From: an uncultured Collinsella sp.
GTDB lineage: Bacteria; Actinomycetota; Coriobacteriia; Coriobacteriales; Coriobacteriaceae
NCBI GenBank assembly: GCA_958439425.1
Contig: CAUBVH010000021.1
Location: 1-28,597, forward strand
Length of the DNA stretch: 28,597 bases
Reading direction: 5' to 3'
Part shown: positions 16,005 through 24,398 of the stretch, one piece after another
How positions within the stretch are numbered: the stretch's first letter is position 1
How the letters are laid out: each line of letters opens with the position of its first letter
Notes under the pieces: model-generated
The model's input: the letters and a program-made list of their open reading frames with translations, nothing else
Database searches by the model: none
What the model was told of the DNA's origin: nothing
Translations under genes and position numbers: made by a program

Positions 16005-19000
16005 CCTTGTCCTCCCTCCTCAGCGTGCCGTTTTCCCAAACATTCTTGGCACGCGAGCCGCCATCGACCCATTTGTCCTTCGCGCGCGTGTTGACGCACG
16101 TCACCACCGCATCGCCCGCGCTCGAAGCAGACGAAATCGTCAGCTCGGCAGATTTACCGGGCGCCTTGCCCGGCGTGCTCAGCTCGCCCTCGTAGCGCCA
16201 TGCCCAATTCGTGTCTTCCTCGACGGTATAGATGCCCGTCGGCGCGGCAAATTGCACGCTGCCGACATACCAGGTCTCGCCGTCTTCGTCGCGCCTCTCG
16301 CTAACTTTCACCTCGACCATGCGCGTCTCGGCAGGAGAATCCTCCGACGCCTTGCGTGCCACCTTAAAGCGGAACGTTTGTCCCATGGCGCTGGCATCGG
16401 TGGTCTTTTTGACGATCGTCAGCGCATGGGTCTTGGCGAAGTCGAACACGGCATTGCCGTCGCCTTGCTTGCCTTCGCCTGTCTTCTTGGACTCCAGGCG
16501 GTTGGCCAAGTCGAACGAACCGTTACCCGAGCCCAAGCTGTAGAGCGAGACATACTGGTCGTTAACGGGTTCCTCCGTCATGGACGCATCAGGACCGTAG
16601 CTCGCCCGCTTAACGGTAACAGTCAGCTGCGTCCCCATAAACGGCTCAGCAAAGCAGACCTTAAAGGGTGCTTTGTCGGCGCTATTGTCGACTGTGTTGG
16701 CGGCGTTGGGATCGAGCAGCCATTTAAGCTGCGCGGTGGTCATGGTTACGTGGTTCTCGGGGTCGGATGTATCCTTGGCGACCACGCGATACGTCACGGG
16801 ATACAGGTCCATGTCGCCCTTAACCGGCTCGTCCTTAAACTTATCCCAAGACTTCGCAGCGCCACCGTCAGGCACATATCGCCACTCCAGGAAGAGTTCG
16901 CGCACGTCACCGCTGACCGCCCGTTCATCGAGCAGCGCGACGATCTTGGAGTGGGCGTCCGGGTCGTATGCCACGGACTTTTTCTCCATCTCGGGATTGC
17001 CGTCGTTGTCATAGACCGGGTTGCCGCTCTCATCCACCTTGGGAACATCGACGTTATGGACAAAGCCGGCGCCCGTCGCGCGCTCGCCGTCCGAGTCGAC
17101 CGTCGCCGTAAAGACGACCGACCCGTCGACACCGTGATAGCGAACCTTATACGGCGCGATCTTGTACACCGCGGTGTAGGTCACGCTCTCAAAGGGCTCG
17201 CTGCCCTCGAGGGGATACTTCTCGTCATCGGTCAACAGGGTGTATTTGCCATCGGGTTCGTAGTCGCGCGACCAGCCGACAAAGTCGTACTTGGTGCCGC
17301 CAATGCCCACAACCTCCTTGACAGCCTTGACCTCAAGAGAAATCTGGTCGCCGGAATCAGTACGGCCGAGACCGCGGACAAGAGCAGGATTCGCGAGATT
17401 TGAGTCGATGTTCGATTGAACGGTAACCAGGCTGGGACGGTAGACCGGGTACAGCTCCATGGGGGCCCTGACCACGGTAGAAGCACTCACCATGCGGATA
17501 CCCTCCGACCAAGCGACATAGCCCTTGCCAGGTGCCGGCTTGGCTTCCGTCCAGCCCACGAAGGCGTTGAACGCACCTCCCGTATCCCTATCGATAGCGC
17601 TGACGTCATAAGTGGGCTTCGGGATGCCGCCATCAAGGTTGCCGAGCATATCGCCTTGCTGAGCAACTTTGCCGTCAACATCTTTGGCATTGAGATGGTA
17701 CACGACCGCCAACGGCGAATAGTACGCCACAAATGTATAGGCCCCGCCGGGTTCCACCTGATGGGAATACGAGTTATCGCCGTTAGGTTTGATCTCTTCA
17801 ACTTCGCCATTCGGAAGCTCGATCTCAACCTTCTGCAACTTATACAGCTCACCGCCTGCTTTATAAACCGGAGTCGTGACGTCAGGGGTCACCGTTGCCG
17901 TAGCAGGATCGGTGCCCGCGTTGATAACGGGATCGATGTCGTACCTAGGCACATTGACCTTGCCCGTGCCCTTAAAACCGGCGCGATACAGGTTGGTGGT
18001 GTACCTAACATCGTACTTCGCGTACACCGGATAGGCATCCTGCCACTGGGTGACCTTAAAATCTGGTTTCACCAGATACGGTTCGGCCTTATCCGGGTCA
18101 GAAGTGGTGAAGGAATCGCCCTCGACATCGTAGATATACTTCCAGACGTCAGAACCCTTCTGGACCTCGGCGGTCGAAATCCAGCCCAGGAACTTATAGC
18201 CCGGCACCGCCATCTCGGCATCGGTCGGGGAAGCTTCGAGGGTCAAGGGGCTTTCATAAGAACCAGTTGGCTCATCCTGCGGGTCCCCTGTTGCCTCAAC
18301 CGAAGTGTTCACGTGCGGGTAGTAATACGTGTACGTAGGGTCTGATCCATTCACCTTATTTTGCAGCAGGTTGCTTTCGTAACGACGTGTAGCGGCCTTC
18401 AGGATTGTGTTGTCCTTGTTGTAGAAGTTAACGTCTGTAGTAATCATCGCGCGAACGTAATACTTCGTATCGAGAGCCAGCATCGTGCTTTCGATGGGAT
18501 TTTTCACATACGTCCAGCAGCCATTGCCGCGCTCAAGCGTCCAGAAATTCAGACGATAGCGATCATTCACCAGTTTGACCGTTACGTTCAGCGAAGCCGA
18601 AGTCCAGGTATCGCTTAGCGTTGCAGCGCCTGGAAAATCGGTATCGGCATAGAGATCTTTTAGAGTATCGGCTCCCGTATCGTTTTTAACGTTGTGCGAG
18701 TACGCATTAAGGGGACTCACGACAAGGGTTTCCTTCGTGAAGCGCGTGTCACACGTTTCGTCATACCTATCCTTTATACCGTGGTCAACATGCTCCGGAC
18801 CCCAGTGGACGACGTTTTCACGCACGAAGGTGCTGCCGACGTTTTCCTCAAAGGGCGTTTGATAGCGATTCCAAACGGAACAAAGTAGCTTGCTGTCCGT
18901 AAACCCATGGTTGGTATAAGCCCGGACGTAATAATCCACTCGGTACTCAAAGCGGGCGGTGTAGGTGTGCGGCACGGTTAGATCGACATCGGCAGGGAGT

Positions 19001-21468
19001 TTGTAGCTCGGATCGCGGCTCACGCGAACATCAACCGGGGATCCATCGGCAGCCTGCTTGTTTTCATACCAACCCAGGAAACGATAGCCGTCGGGCAGCT
19101 GGCCCTCCTCGGATATAGCTTTACCGGATACGTCGAGCACCTGTACGGTATACGCGCTTGTGCCATCTTCTGCAGTCTCAACCTTAACGTCAGTTTTGCC
19201 CACACCGTCGCGCCGAGTCTGATCGTCGGTTGCATCCTGCTCATTGCCCTCAAACACCGTCATGATGTTCGACACATAGTCGGTGTACACCGGATAAAAA
19301 TCGGTAGGGCCAAGCACAGTGATCTCGGTGCCGGCAGGATAGAACGCACCGGCGTTTTTTAACTCGGCAAGCTCAGGCGAGGTGATGGCCGCGTAACCGC
19401 CATGCATCCCGGCCTCGCCACTCGGCTGCGTCGTCCAACCGATAAAGGTGGCGCTGGCAGAAAGAGTGCCGCGGTCCGCAGGGGCAGCCGGCGTTAAACC
19501 GACGCCATAGCGGTACCAGTCCGTCGACTTGTCGTGCTCCTCGCCGCTCTGCCACGCGAGCGTCTCGCCCTTGACGTTATAGAACAGTACCTGCGCCTCG
19601 TACGAAGCAATAAACAGGTCGTTGCCCTTAAAGGCCTCGGCCCCCTTCGCGTTATCGGCGGTATAGCTCGACGTTATCTCGTGCGCTTCGTTCTTCTGGA
19701 CTTGCTTGCCAGCCTTAACGGCATCGGCATCGGTCTTGCCGTTAAACCAGGCGTTATCGGCATCGATACGGTTCACATTGACTCCGGGCTCACGGAACCA
19801 GCCCATAAAGCGGTAGCCGCCGTTGGCCTCGGTCAAACCCTCTGGCTTTGCGGAGGTATCCTGCTTAAACGTTACCGATGTATCGCCCTGGGCCAGGCCT
19901 TGGGCCGTTCCCGCCAGCACGGCGCTCACGGCAAAGGCGTACGGATCCGAGGTCGCCTGGTCTTTGCCAAGTTTGGTCTTCTCGATTGTCGCGGTGCCCG
20001 CACCGGGAAAATCGATCGTCGCCTTAACGCTCTGGCCATGCACGGGGATATTCAGCTTGTAATCCATCGCCCACTCATTGGTGTGCTGGCCACCCAGGGC
20101 ATCGTCGTTGGCGGTCGAGCGCATGGTGCCGGCACAGAAATCGTAGTCGTGCTCTTCCCACAGCTCGCGCGTGGTGTAGCGCTCGTCATCCCATGGACCA
20201 TAGCCATCACCCTTGGTGGTGCCGTCGCCGCCAAACGAGGGGATTTTCTTTTTGGCAGGGTTGCCCTGGCTGCTGCCTTTTAGGCTCACACTCGGCTTAA
20301 AGTAGCATTCGGTAACCGTGGCGTCACCCTTGTTGGCGCGCGCAGCAATACCGCCCAGGTTCACATCGTTTTGAATGATGGGGATCACGGCGATGGGATT
20401 GTACTGACGCGAGCTCAAGTCACCCGCAAAATGGCTTCGAACGAGCTCGTTGCCCTTTTCGGTTAGAATACGACCCGCCAAGCCACCCGTCCACGCACGC
20501 GTCACGGCGACGACGCCCACGTACGACGCGGCATAGCTGTAGCACTGCGCCGTCGAGAAGCAGTCGATAATCTTGGCGTTACCCGCCATGCAGCCCACAA
20601 AACCCGAGGCATACACGTTGTTGCCGCCCAGAGCGCCAACAGCCACGTCGTACTTATTAGTGACGTCGGTCATGCCAATCGAGCCATCGTCTTTGCGCGT
20701 AGGCGTAACGCGGCAGTACTCAATCGTCGAATTTGTAACGTAGCCGGCAAACGCCGCCATATACAGACCCTCGCCACCAATTGCCTGTACGCCCGAAGTC
20801 GTGTTGTTAACGGCACGGCCACCACGGACCTCGCAGTTATAAAGGGTGCAGCCGTCGAGCTCGCCGGCGATGAGACCGCCCTCAAAGCCTGCGTTGGTAA
20901 TGAGGTTGAGAGCATTGTTGGCGCAGGTCACGTGCAGCGTGCTCTCCATGACCATAACGTTTTCGAAGCGCGTATTGACGGCCTTGCCCACGATAATGCC
21001 ACCGCGGAAGTCCGCCCACACGCTGGCGTCCTTGACCAGGAAGTTTTTGATGGTGGCACCGTTGGTCTCGGCAAAAAATCCCGTATCGCGCTCGGGGTCA
21101 AAAGCGTCTTTATCGTAGTTCAGGCCCTCAACGGTGTGGTTTTGACCATCGAACACGCCCTTAAACGGATGCTCCTTGTTGCCAAACGACAGATGCTTAA
21201 CGGTGTTTGCAACGATGTCTTTCATGTCGTCGCTGTCGAGCTCAATGTCGTTATCGAGATAAACGTGCCAGCCGGACGTATCGCGCTCGCGCGACAGCGC
21301 CACACACGACAAAAAGTCAGCCTCGTTTTTGATGTGGAATTCGGTTTTGGCCTCGGGCACATCCTCGGCATGCACCGCCATCGGCAGTGCCATGACGCAG
21401 CAAAGGGCAATCGCTGCGACGGCAACCAGCCTGCTAAGCATGCCCCGGTTCATGTTCTTGATCTTCAT
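15997..21468 (-). CDS. Giant secreted adhesin-like protein with InlB-type F-x-G-W repeats, 1823 aa
   Basis: A Sec signal peptide ends at VHA-ED (residue 34). Residues about 90-420 read like a right-handed beta-helix with GLUG-like turns (GGIIVGKAVNTRFENV, GGLIAGELDGCTLYN). From about 480 to 1640 come InlB B-type (Listeria-Bacteroides) repeats marked by F-x-G-W or F-L-E-W at 554, 675, 797, 1093, 1303, 1396 and 1526; the first three are spaced by 121-122 residues. A C-terminal Cna-B/SpaA-like domain (about 1680-1795, HALTIVKKTTDAS to VVTCVNTRAKDKW) follows. The protein stops at REDKDD with no LPxTG-like signal and no membrane helix. ATG 21468 lies 3 nt after the upstream stop, with GGAGG before it. 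It is probably an adhesive stalk held at the surface by partner proteins from this operon. Confidence 0.88.
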   Translation of the reverse strand: MKIKNMNRGMLSRLVAVAAIALCCVMALPMAVHAEDVPEAKTEFHIKNEADFLSCVALSRERDTSGWHVYLDNDIELDSDDMKDIVANTVKHLSFGNKEHPFKGVFDGQNHTVEGLNYDKDAFDPERDTGFFAETNGATIKNFLVKDASVWADFRGGIIVGKAVNTRFENVMVMESTLHVTCANNALNLITNAGFEGGLIAGELDGCTLYNCEVRGGRAVNNTTSGVQAIGGEGLYMAAFAGYVTNSTIEYCRVTPTRKDDGSIGMTDVTNKYDVAVGALGGNNVYASGFVGCMAGNAKIIDCFSTAQCYSYAASYVGVVAVTRAWTGGLAGRILTEKGNELVRSHFAGDLSSRQYNPIAVIPIIQNDVNLGGIAARANKGDATVTECYFKPSVSLKGSSQGNPAKKKIPSFGGDGTTKGDGYGPWDDERYTTRELWEEHDYDFCAGTMRSTANDDALGGQHTNEWAMDYKLNIPVHGQSVKATIDFPGAGTATIEKTKLGKDQATSDPYAFAVSAVLAGTAQGLAQGDTSVTFKQDTSAKPEGLTEANGGYRFMGWFREPGVNVNRIDADNAWFNGKTDADAVKAGKQVQKNEAHEITSSYTADNAKGAEAFKGNDLFIASYEAQVLFYNVKGETLAWQSGEEHDKSTDWYRYGVGLTPAAPADRGTLSASATFIGWTTQPSGEAGMHGGYAAITSPELAELKNAGAFYPAGTEITVLGPTDFYPVYTDYVSNIMTVFEGNEQDATDDQTRRDGVGKTDVKVETAEDGTSAYTVQVLDVSGKAISEEGQLPDGYRFLGWYENKQAADGSPVDVRVSRDPSYKLPADVDLTVPHTYTARFEYRVDYYVRAYTNHGFTDSKLLCSVWNRYQTPFEENVGSTFVRENVVHWGPEHVDHGIKDRYDETCDTRFTKETLVVSPLNAYSHNVKNDTGADTLKDLYADTDFPGAATLSDTWTSASLNVTVKLVNDRYRLNFWTLERGNGCWTYVKNPIESTMLALDTKYYVRAMITTDVNFYNKDNTILKAATRRYESNLLQNKVNGSDPTYTYYYPHVNTSVEATGDPQDEPTGSYESPLTLEASPTDAEMAVPGYKFLGWISTAEVQKGSDVWKYIYDVEGDSFTTSDPDKAEPYLVKPDFKVTQWQDAYPVYAKYDVRYTTNLYRAGFKGTGKVNVPRYDIDPVINAGTDPATATVTPDVTTPVYKAGGELYKLQKVEIELPNGEVEEIKPNGDNSYSHQVEPGGAYTFVAYYSPLAVVYHLNAKDVDGKVAQQGDMLGNLDGGIPKPTYDVSAIDRDTGGAFNAFVGWTEAKPAPGKGYVAWSEGIRMVSASTVVRAPMELYPVYRPSLVTVQSNIDSNLANPALVRGLGRTDSGDQISLEVKAVKEVVGIGGTKYDFVGWSRDYEPDGKYTLLTDDEKYPLEGSEPFESVTYTAVYKIAPYKVRYHGVDGSVVFTATVDSDGERATGAGFVHNVDVPKVDESGNPVYDNDGNPEMEKKSVAYDPDAHSKIVALLDERAVSGDVRELFLEWRYVPDGGAAKSWDKFKDEPVKGDMDLYPVTYRVVAKDTSDPENHVTMTTAQLKWLLDPNAANTVDNSADKAPFKVCFAEPFMGTQLTVTVKRASYGPDASMTEEPVNDQYVSLYSLGSGNGSFDLANRLESKKTGEGKQGDGNAVFDFAKTHALTIVKKTTDASAMGQTFRFKVARKASEDSPAETRMVEVKVSERRDEDGETWYVGSVQFAAPTGIYTVEEDTNWAWRYEGELSTPGKAPGKSAELTISSASSAGDAVVTCVNTRAKDKWVDGGSRAKNVWENGTLRREDKDD

Positions 21469-21471
21469 AGG

Positions 21472-22119
21472 CTAGTTCGCCTCCGGCCAGCCCGCGACGT
21501 CAAGCACGTCGAGGACGGTATCGCTTGCCTGCTGGTTTTTGGCCTGCACGGCCTGAACATCGATATCGAGCCTGAATGAGCCGCCGCGCGCGGCATCGTG
21601 GTAGTCGCCCACAAAGCGCAGCGAGTCCATGAGGCTTTCCGTCATGGCGCCGGGGCCGAGCGTGCCGCCACGCCCGGCCAATCCACGGTAGTAGTACCAC
21701 CCATCGCCGCCATCGATCCACGGGGACCCCTCGCCCGCGTCCACATGAAACGCAACGTTGCCCGAGGCATCCGCGCACGAGCCGTCGGGTGCCACTGACG
21801 TCATGCGCAGGCGCGCGCGAACGTACTCAGGCTGCGCGCCGACGTTCTCCACGCGCACAATGCGGCTGATGTCAGAACCCCCGGCTTTGGTGTCGGGATA
21901 GTCCCCGTGCTCGTTGGGCTCAAACGGAATCTCCTCGCCCTGCTCGTTGAGGGTGTATTCGCAGACTCGTACCTTCACGCTGCCAAACGATAGAACGTTG
22001 TTCGCCGGAACCATATCAACGGTAAAAGCCAGCGTGCCGCACAGGCACGCCAGGGCCAACAGCGCCATCGCGGCAAGCGCCAAGGTGCGTTTCTGATTGT
22101 CGGAAAGATTATTGAGCAT
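21472..22119 (-). CDS. SipW-dependent-type secreted protein (second in operon)
   Basis: The 215-residue product starts MLNNLSDNQKRT, then a hydrophobic helix (about 13-30) ending CGTLAFTVDMV, matching SipW-type signal peptides. The mature part is beta-rich, with a GGSDISRIVRVENVGAQPEYVRARLRM stretch like that in TasA/camelysin proteins, and a WIDGGDGWYYYRG segment near the middle. No wall anchor is present. The ribosome site before ATG 22119 is weak, and a long hairpin separates it from the preceding gene, so it may be expressed less than that one. It is probably a fibre-associated subunit linking the main subunit and the giant adhesin; the role is inferred. Confidence 0.8.
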   Translation of the reverse strand: MLNNLSDNQKRTLALAAMALLALACLCGTLAFTVDMVPANNVLSFGSVKVRVCEYTLNEQGEEIPFEPNEHGDYPDTKAGGSDISRIVRVENVGAQPEYVRARLRMTSVAPDGSCADASGNVAFHVDAGEGSPWIDGGDGWYYYRGLAGRGGTLGPGAMTESLMDSLRFVGDYHDAARGGSFRLDIDVQAVQAKNQQASDTVLDVLDVAGWPEAN

Positions 22120-22148
22120 TACGTTCGCCAGTCGTCAATCAAAGGGGG

Positions 22149-22199
22149 ACCGAGATCCCAGCCCGAAAATGGGGATGGGGAGCGAGCCGGGATCTCGGT
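22149..22199 (-). terminator. Hairpin between first and second SipW-type subunit genes
   Basis: ACCGAGATCCC (22149-22159) pairs perfectly with GGGATCTCGGT (22189-22199) across a 29-nt G-rich loop region, in the 88-nt gap. On the minus strand it is followed by a C-run then TTTGATT, a poor T-run. It may be a partial terminator or an mRNA-stabilising 3' structure favouring the upstream gene. Confidence 0.5.
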
Positions 22200-22207
22200 G
22201 GGGGGGA

Positions 22208-22966
22208 TTAAGCCTGAGTCTTAGCCCATTCCTTGGCCTGCTTAAGGGCATTCTGCGCGTCAGCATTTTCACCCTGCTCGGTGCCATTCTGGCCCGCGCC
22301 AAAGATGTAGGCAGAGACCGTCATCGTGGGAGCCTGTTTCGGGTCAGTAGTAGTCTCGACAACATCGGTGTTGTTCATGGCAGAGGGAATCGTCACGGCA
22401 GTGAAAAGCTCATCGGTATAAACGTCCTGCGCTGCTTTGTTGGCTTCGAGCTTTGCAGGCAGGTTCTCTGCGGCAGGGTTCTTGGAGTACATAAACAGAC
22501 CGCTCACGTACTGGTTGCCAGAGTTGTCAGATTGGTTGGTCTTGACTTGACCCTCAACGGGCTTCCAATTCGTATTTTTGAGCGTAAAGTACGGGGTCTT
22601 TTCAAGGCTGGTGCCAGGCTTGACGATGGCATTCTTTACGTAAATGAATACGTATGCATCATCAGAGCCAGCCTTGATGCCGACATTGGGGTTCTTGGCC
22701 ACAGTGGCGCCAGGAACCATCTTGGAGTTGGCAACCCACTGGGTCTCGAACAGGTAGGCCTTTTCAGTGTTCGGATTATCGGGGTCCGGTTTCTCGGGAT
22801 CGGTCGGATCAGGCTTGTTTTCCGGGTGGCCAAAGCTACCCACCGTGAACACGTTGTCAATGTGCTCCTGCGCCGTCAGCCATGCATACGTTCCCACGCC
22901 GGCGGCCAGCACCAACAGCAACAGGGCGGCAATGATGCCGTAGCGCTTTTTCTTCTTGTTTTCCAT
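22208..22966 (-). CDS. TasA/CalY-like SipW-dependent secreted subunit (first in operon)
   Basis: The 252-residue product has a basic start (MENKKKKRYG), a hydrophobic helix and GVGTYAWLTAQEHIDNVFTVGSFG, the standard signal region and first strand of TasA/camelysin-like fibre proteins (SipW-dependent type). A Pro/Asp-rich linker (PENKPDPTDPEKPDPDNP, about 48-65) is followed by a mature domain containing VPGATVAKNPNVGIKAGSDDAYVFIYVKN, typical of the family. There is no wall anchor. ATG 22966 has AAGGAAGAG upstream; an ATG 12 codons earlier does not. It directly follows the signal peptidase gene and precedes a hairpin, so it is the best candidate for the abundant fibre subunit. Fibre formation is inferred from the family. 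Confidence 0.87.
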   Translation of the reverse strand: MENKKKKRYGIIAALLLLVLAAGVGTYAWLTAQEHIDNVFTVGSFGHPENKPDPTDPEKPDPDNPNTEKAYLFETQWVANSKMVPGATVAKNPNVGIKAGSDDAYVFIYVKNAIVKPGTSLEKTPYFTLKNTNWKPVEGQVKTNQSDNSGNQYVSGLFMYSKNPAAENLPAKLEANKAAQDVYTDELFTAVTIPSAMNNTDVVETTTDPKQAPTMTVSAYIFGAGQNGTEQGENADAQNALKQAKEWAKTQA

Positions 22967-23036
22967 CGTTCTCTTCCTTTCGAGAATCGTTTTCCCCGGC
23001 AACGGCCCCTACCGCCGCCGACGCTTTTCCCTGCCG

Positions 23037-23594
23037 CTATGAACGCCGCTCCCTCGCATGCACGCGGGTATGCTTGCCCGCAGGCTCGTCGGGAACCATC
23101 CGATCGAGCACTATCGACGCCGCGATCAGCAGCGCCAGAACGGCCACCACAACAAGCAAACCGGGCATCGTCGTGCAATATGCGTTGACGAAGCCCAGGT
23201 AAGGGACACAAAAAGAAACAGTGCCGATAACACTCGAAAAAGGCGTCTGCTCGGCATCGTGCATGATGCTTCCGCCTGCATTTTTGTTCGCAATTCCCTG
23301 CGTGCCGATCATCTGCGCCACAGGGTCGATCTCGTACACCTGGTGCGTCACCACGGCACCGTCCGATCGGTAAAAGGTTGCATTGTCACCCACGGCAATA
23401 TCCACTGGCTCAACCTGGCGAACAAACACCATGGAGCCGACGGGAAACTCGGGCTCCATAGAGCCCGAAAGCACAGCAAAGGGTGTGTATCCAAATGCGC
23501 GAGGCACAAAAGAAACAACGGCAAGGGCTATGACAAGCGCGAACGCCAAGCTACTCAAAAGTGCAATAAATCGTTTGAGTCTACGCGCAGCCAA
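23037..23594 (-). CDS. SipW-type (ER-type) signal peptidase I
   Basis: The 185-residue membrane protease has one N-terminal helix (about 9-30), the catalytic serine S45 in VLSGSMEPEFPVGS, and a histidine (H84 in GAVVTHQVYE) where bacterial LepB has lysine. That is the S26B Ser-His form seen in SipW and in eukaryotic/archaeal enzymes. TQGIANKNAG is the following conserved box. A second helix lies near the C-terminus (about 143-166). It should cut the three GT-x-A-type signal peptides encoded downstream. The start is uncertain: TTG 23594 is open but AAGGGGG is about 14 nt away; an in-frame ATT nine bases upstream has better spacing. It is the first gene of the operon. Confidence 0.9.
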   Translation of the reverse strand: MAARRLKRFIALLSSLAFALVIALAVVSFVPRAFGYTPFAVLSGSMEPEFPVGSMVFVRQVEPVDIAVGDNATFYRSDGAVVTHQVYEIDPVAQMIGTQGIANKNAGGSIMHDAEQTPFSSVIGTVSFCVPYLGFVNAYCTTMPGLLVVVAVLALLIAASIVLDRMVPDEPAGKHTRVHARERRS

Positions 23595-24000
23595 AGTGAT
23601 AATTCATCCCCCTTGAGGCCCTATTCGACCCATCCAAAGGTCAGCAAGTTTCAACAGAAACCGCAAGGCGCTTGAAAAGTGAGTCCGAAATAAGCCAATT
23701 TGGAATCTTTTCGTAATAAAAACATAGCGATGCGCTACACATTTTTCAATGTTTTGTCGCTAAATGCTACTAATTTTGGCGTAAGTGGTCATTTATCCCC
23801 AAATTGGTCTGCTTTATCCAATATCTGTGACTAACCCCCTACGCAACTTCCCCATAGAGGGATTATTTTTTTGCGAAACTAAAATAATGGTACCCCCCCC
23901 CACATTAAAATAAACTACTGGAAGTGTCATTTATTTCCGACCCCCCCTTTGCCGGAGTTTTATGACAGCCCCATGTAGTTCGCAGCCCATAATCCTCTGA
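23595..24000. promoter_or_regulatory. AT-rich regulatory gap upstream of the surface operon
   Basis: This 406-bp stretch is clearly lower in GC than its surroundings and contains no credible gene. It holds the operon promoter (23721-23749), two AAGTG(G)TCATTTAT direct repeats (23783-23796 and 23922-23934), a C9 tract at 23893-23901 after GGTA and a C7 tract at 23941-23947. The repeats could be activator sites; the homopolymers could vary in length. Confidence 0.5.
23721..23749 (-). promoter_or_regulatory. Sigma-70-type promoter of the surface-protein operon
   Basis: On the minus strand, TTGAAA (23749-23744), a 17-bp spacer and TATGTT (23726-23721) make a good promoter. It implies a 5' leader of about 120 nt before the signal peptidase gene. 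A TAGCGA/TCGCTA inverted pair flanks the promoter. Confidence 0.6.
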
Positions 24001-24327
24001 GAACCGTGTCCCAGAATTCACGTCCGGAGTGGGATGCAGCTTCCGCTTGTGGCCCCGTTGGGAAGCCGTATCCCGCTTCGATCACAAATTCCGGGTCGCA
24101 CTTTCCGCCAAGGCCCTCAACCGGAAACGGCATCCCATTTCTCGGCCGAAAACTGGGATGCGGTTTCCACAGAGCCCCTCAACGGGAAACCGCATCCCAT
24201 TCCAAAGGCAAATTCCGGGACGCAGCTTCCGCAACCCCACCCATCCGGAAATCCCATCCCACTCCGCACACATCCGGGCATAGAACAATCAGCTTATTAG
24301 GCCTTCCATCAATAAAGGGGCGCCCTC
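24001..24327. repeat. Hairpin-array repeat, copy 2 (four units)
   Basis: The same four-unit array as 14265-14594, in the same orientation, with the same right-hand end (CAGCTTATTAGGCCTTCC, then AATAAAG and GCGCCCTC). The third unit has a near-perfect stem, GGGATGCGGTTTCC against GGAAACCGCATCCC. Units align one-to-one between copies but many stem bases differ. The pair brackets the 9-kb surface operon as direct repeats. Confidence 0.8.
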
Positions 24328-24339
24328 GTGTCACGAAAA

Positions 24340-24362
24340 AAGCCTCGAGAATTTCGAGGCTT
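24340..24362 (-). terminator. Intrinsic terminator of the flavodoxin gene
   Basis: AAGCCTCGA (24340-24348) and TCGAGGCTT (24354-24362) form a 9-bp stem with a 5-nt loop. On the minus strand a run of six T follows. It lies 36 nt past the flavodoxin-family stop. Weak T-richness on the other side could make it bidirectional. Confidence 0.85.
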
Positions 24363-24398
24363 TCACGTTTGTGTTATCTCGAGCGCGAGGCGACACGC

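Noticed and set aside
15817..18345. Long plus-strand frames opposite the surface operon
   Set aside because: Both are mirror frames of the adhesin and subunit genes, without motifs or ribosome sites.
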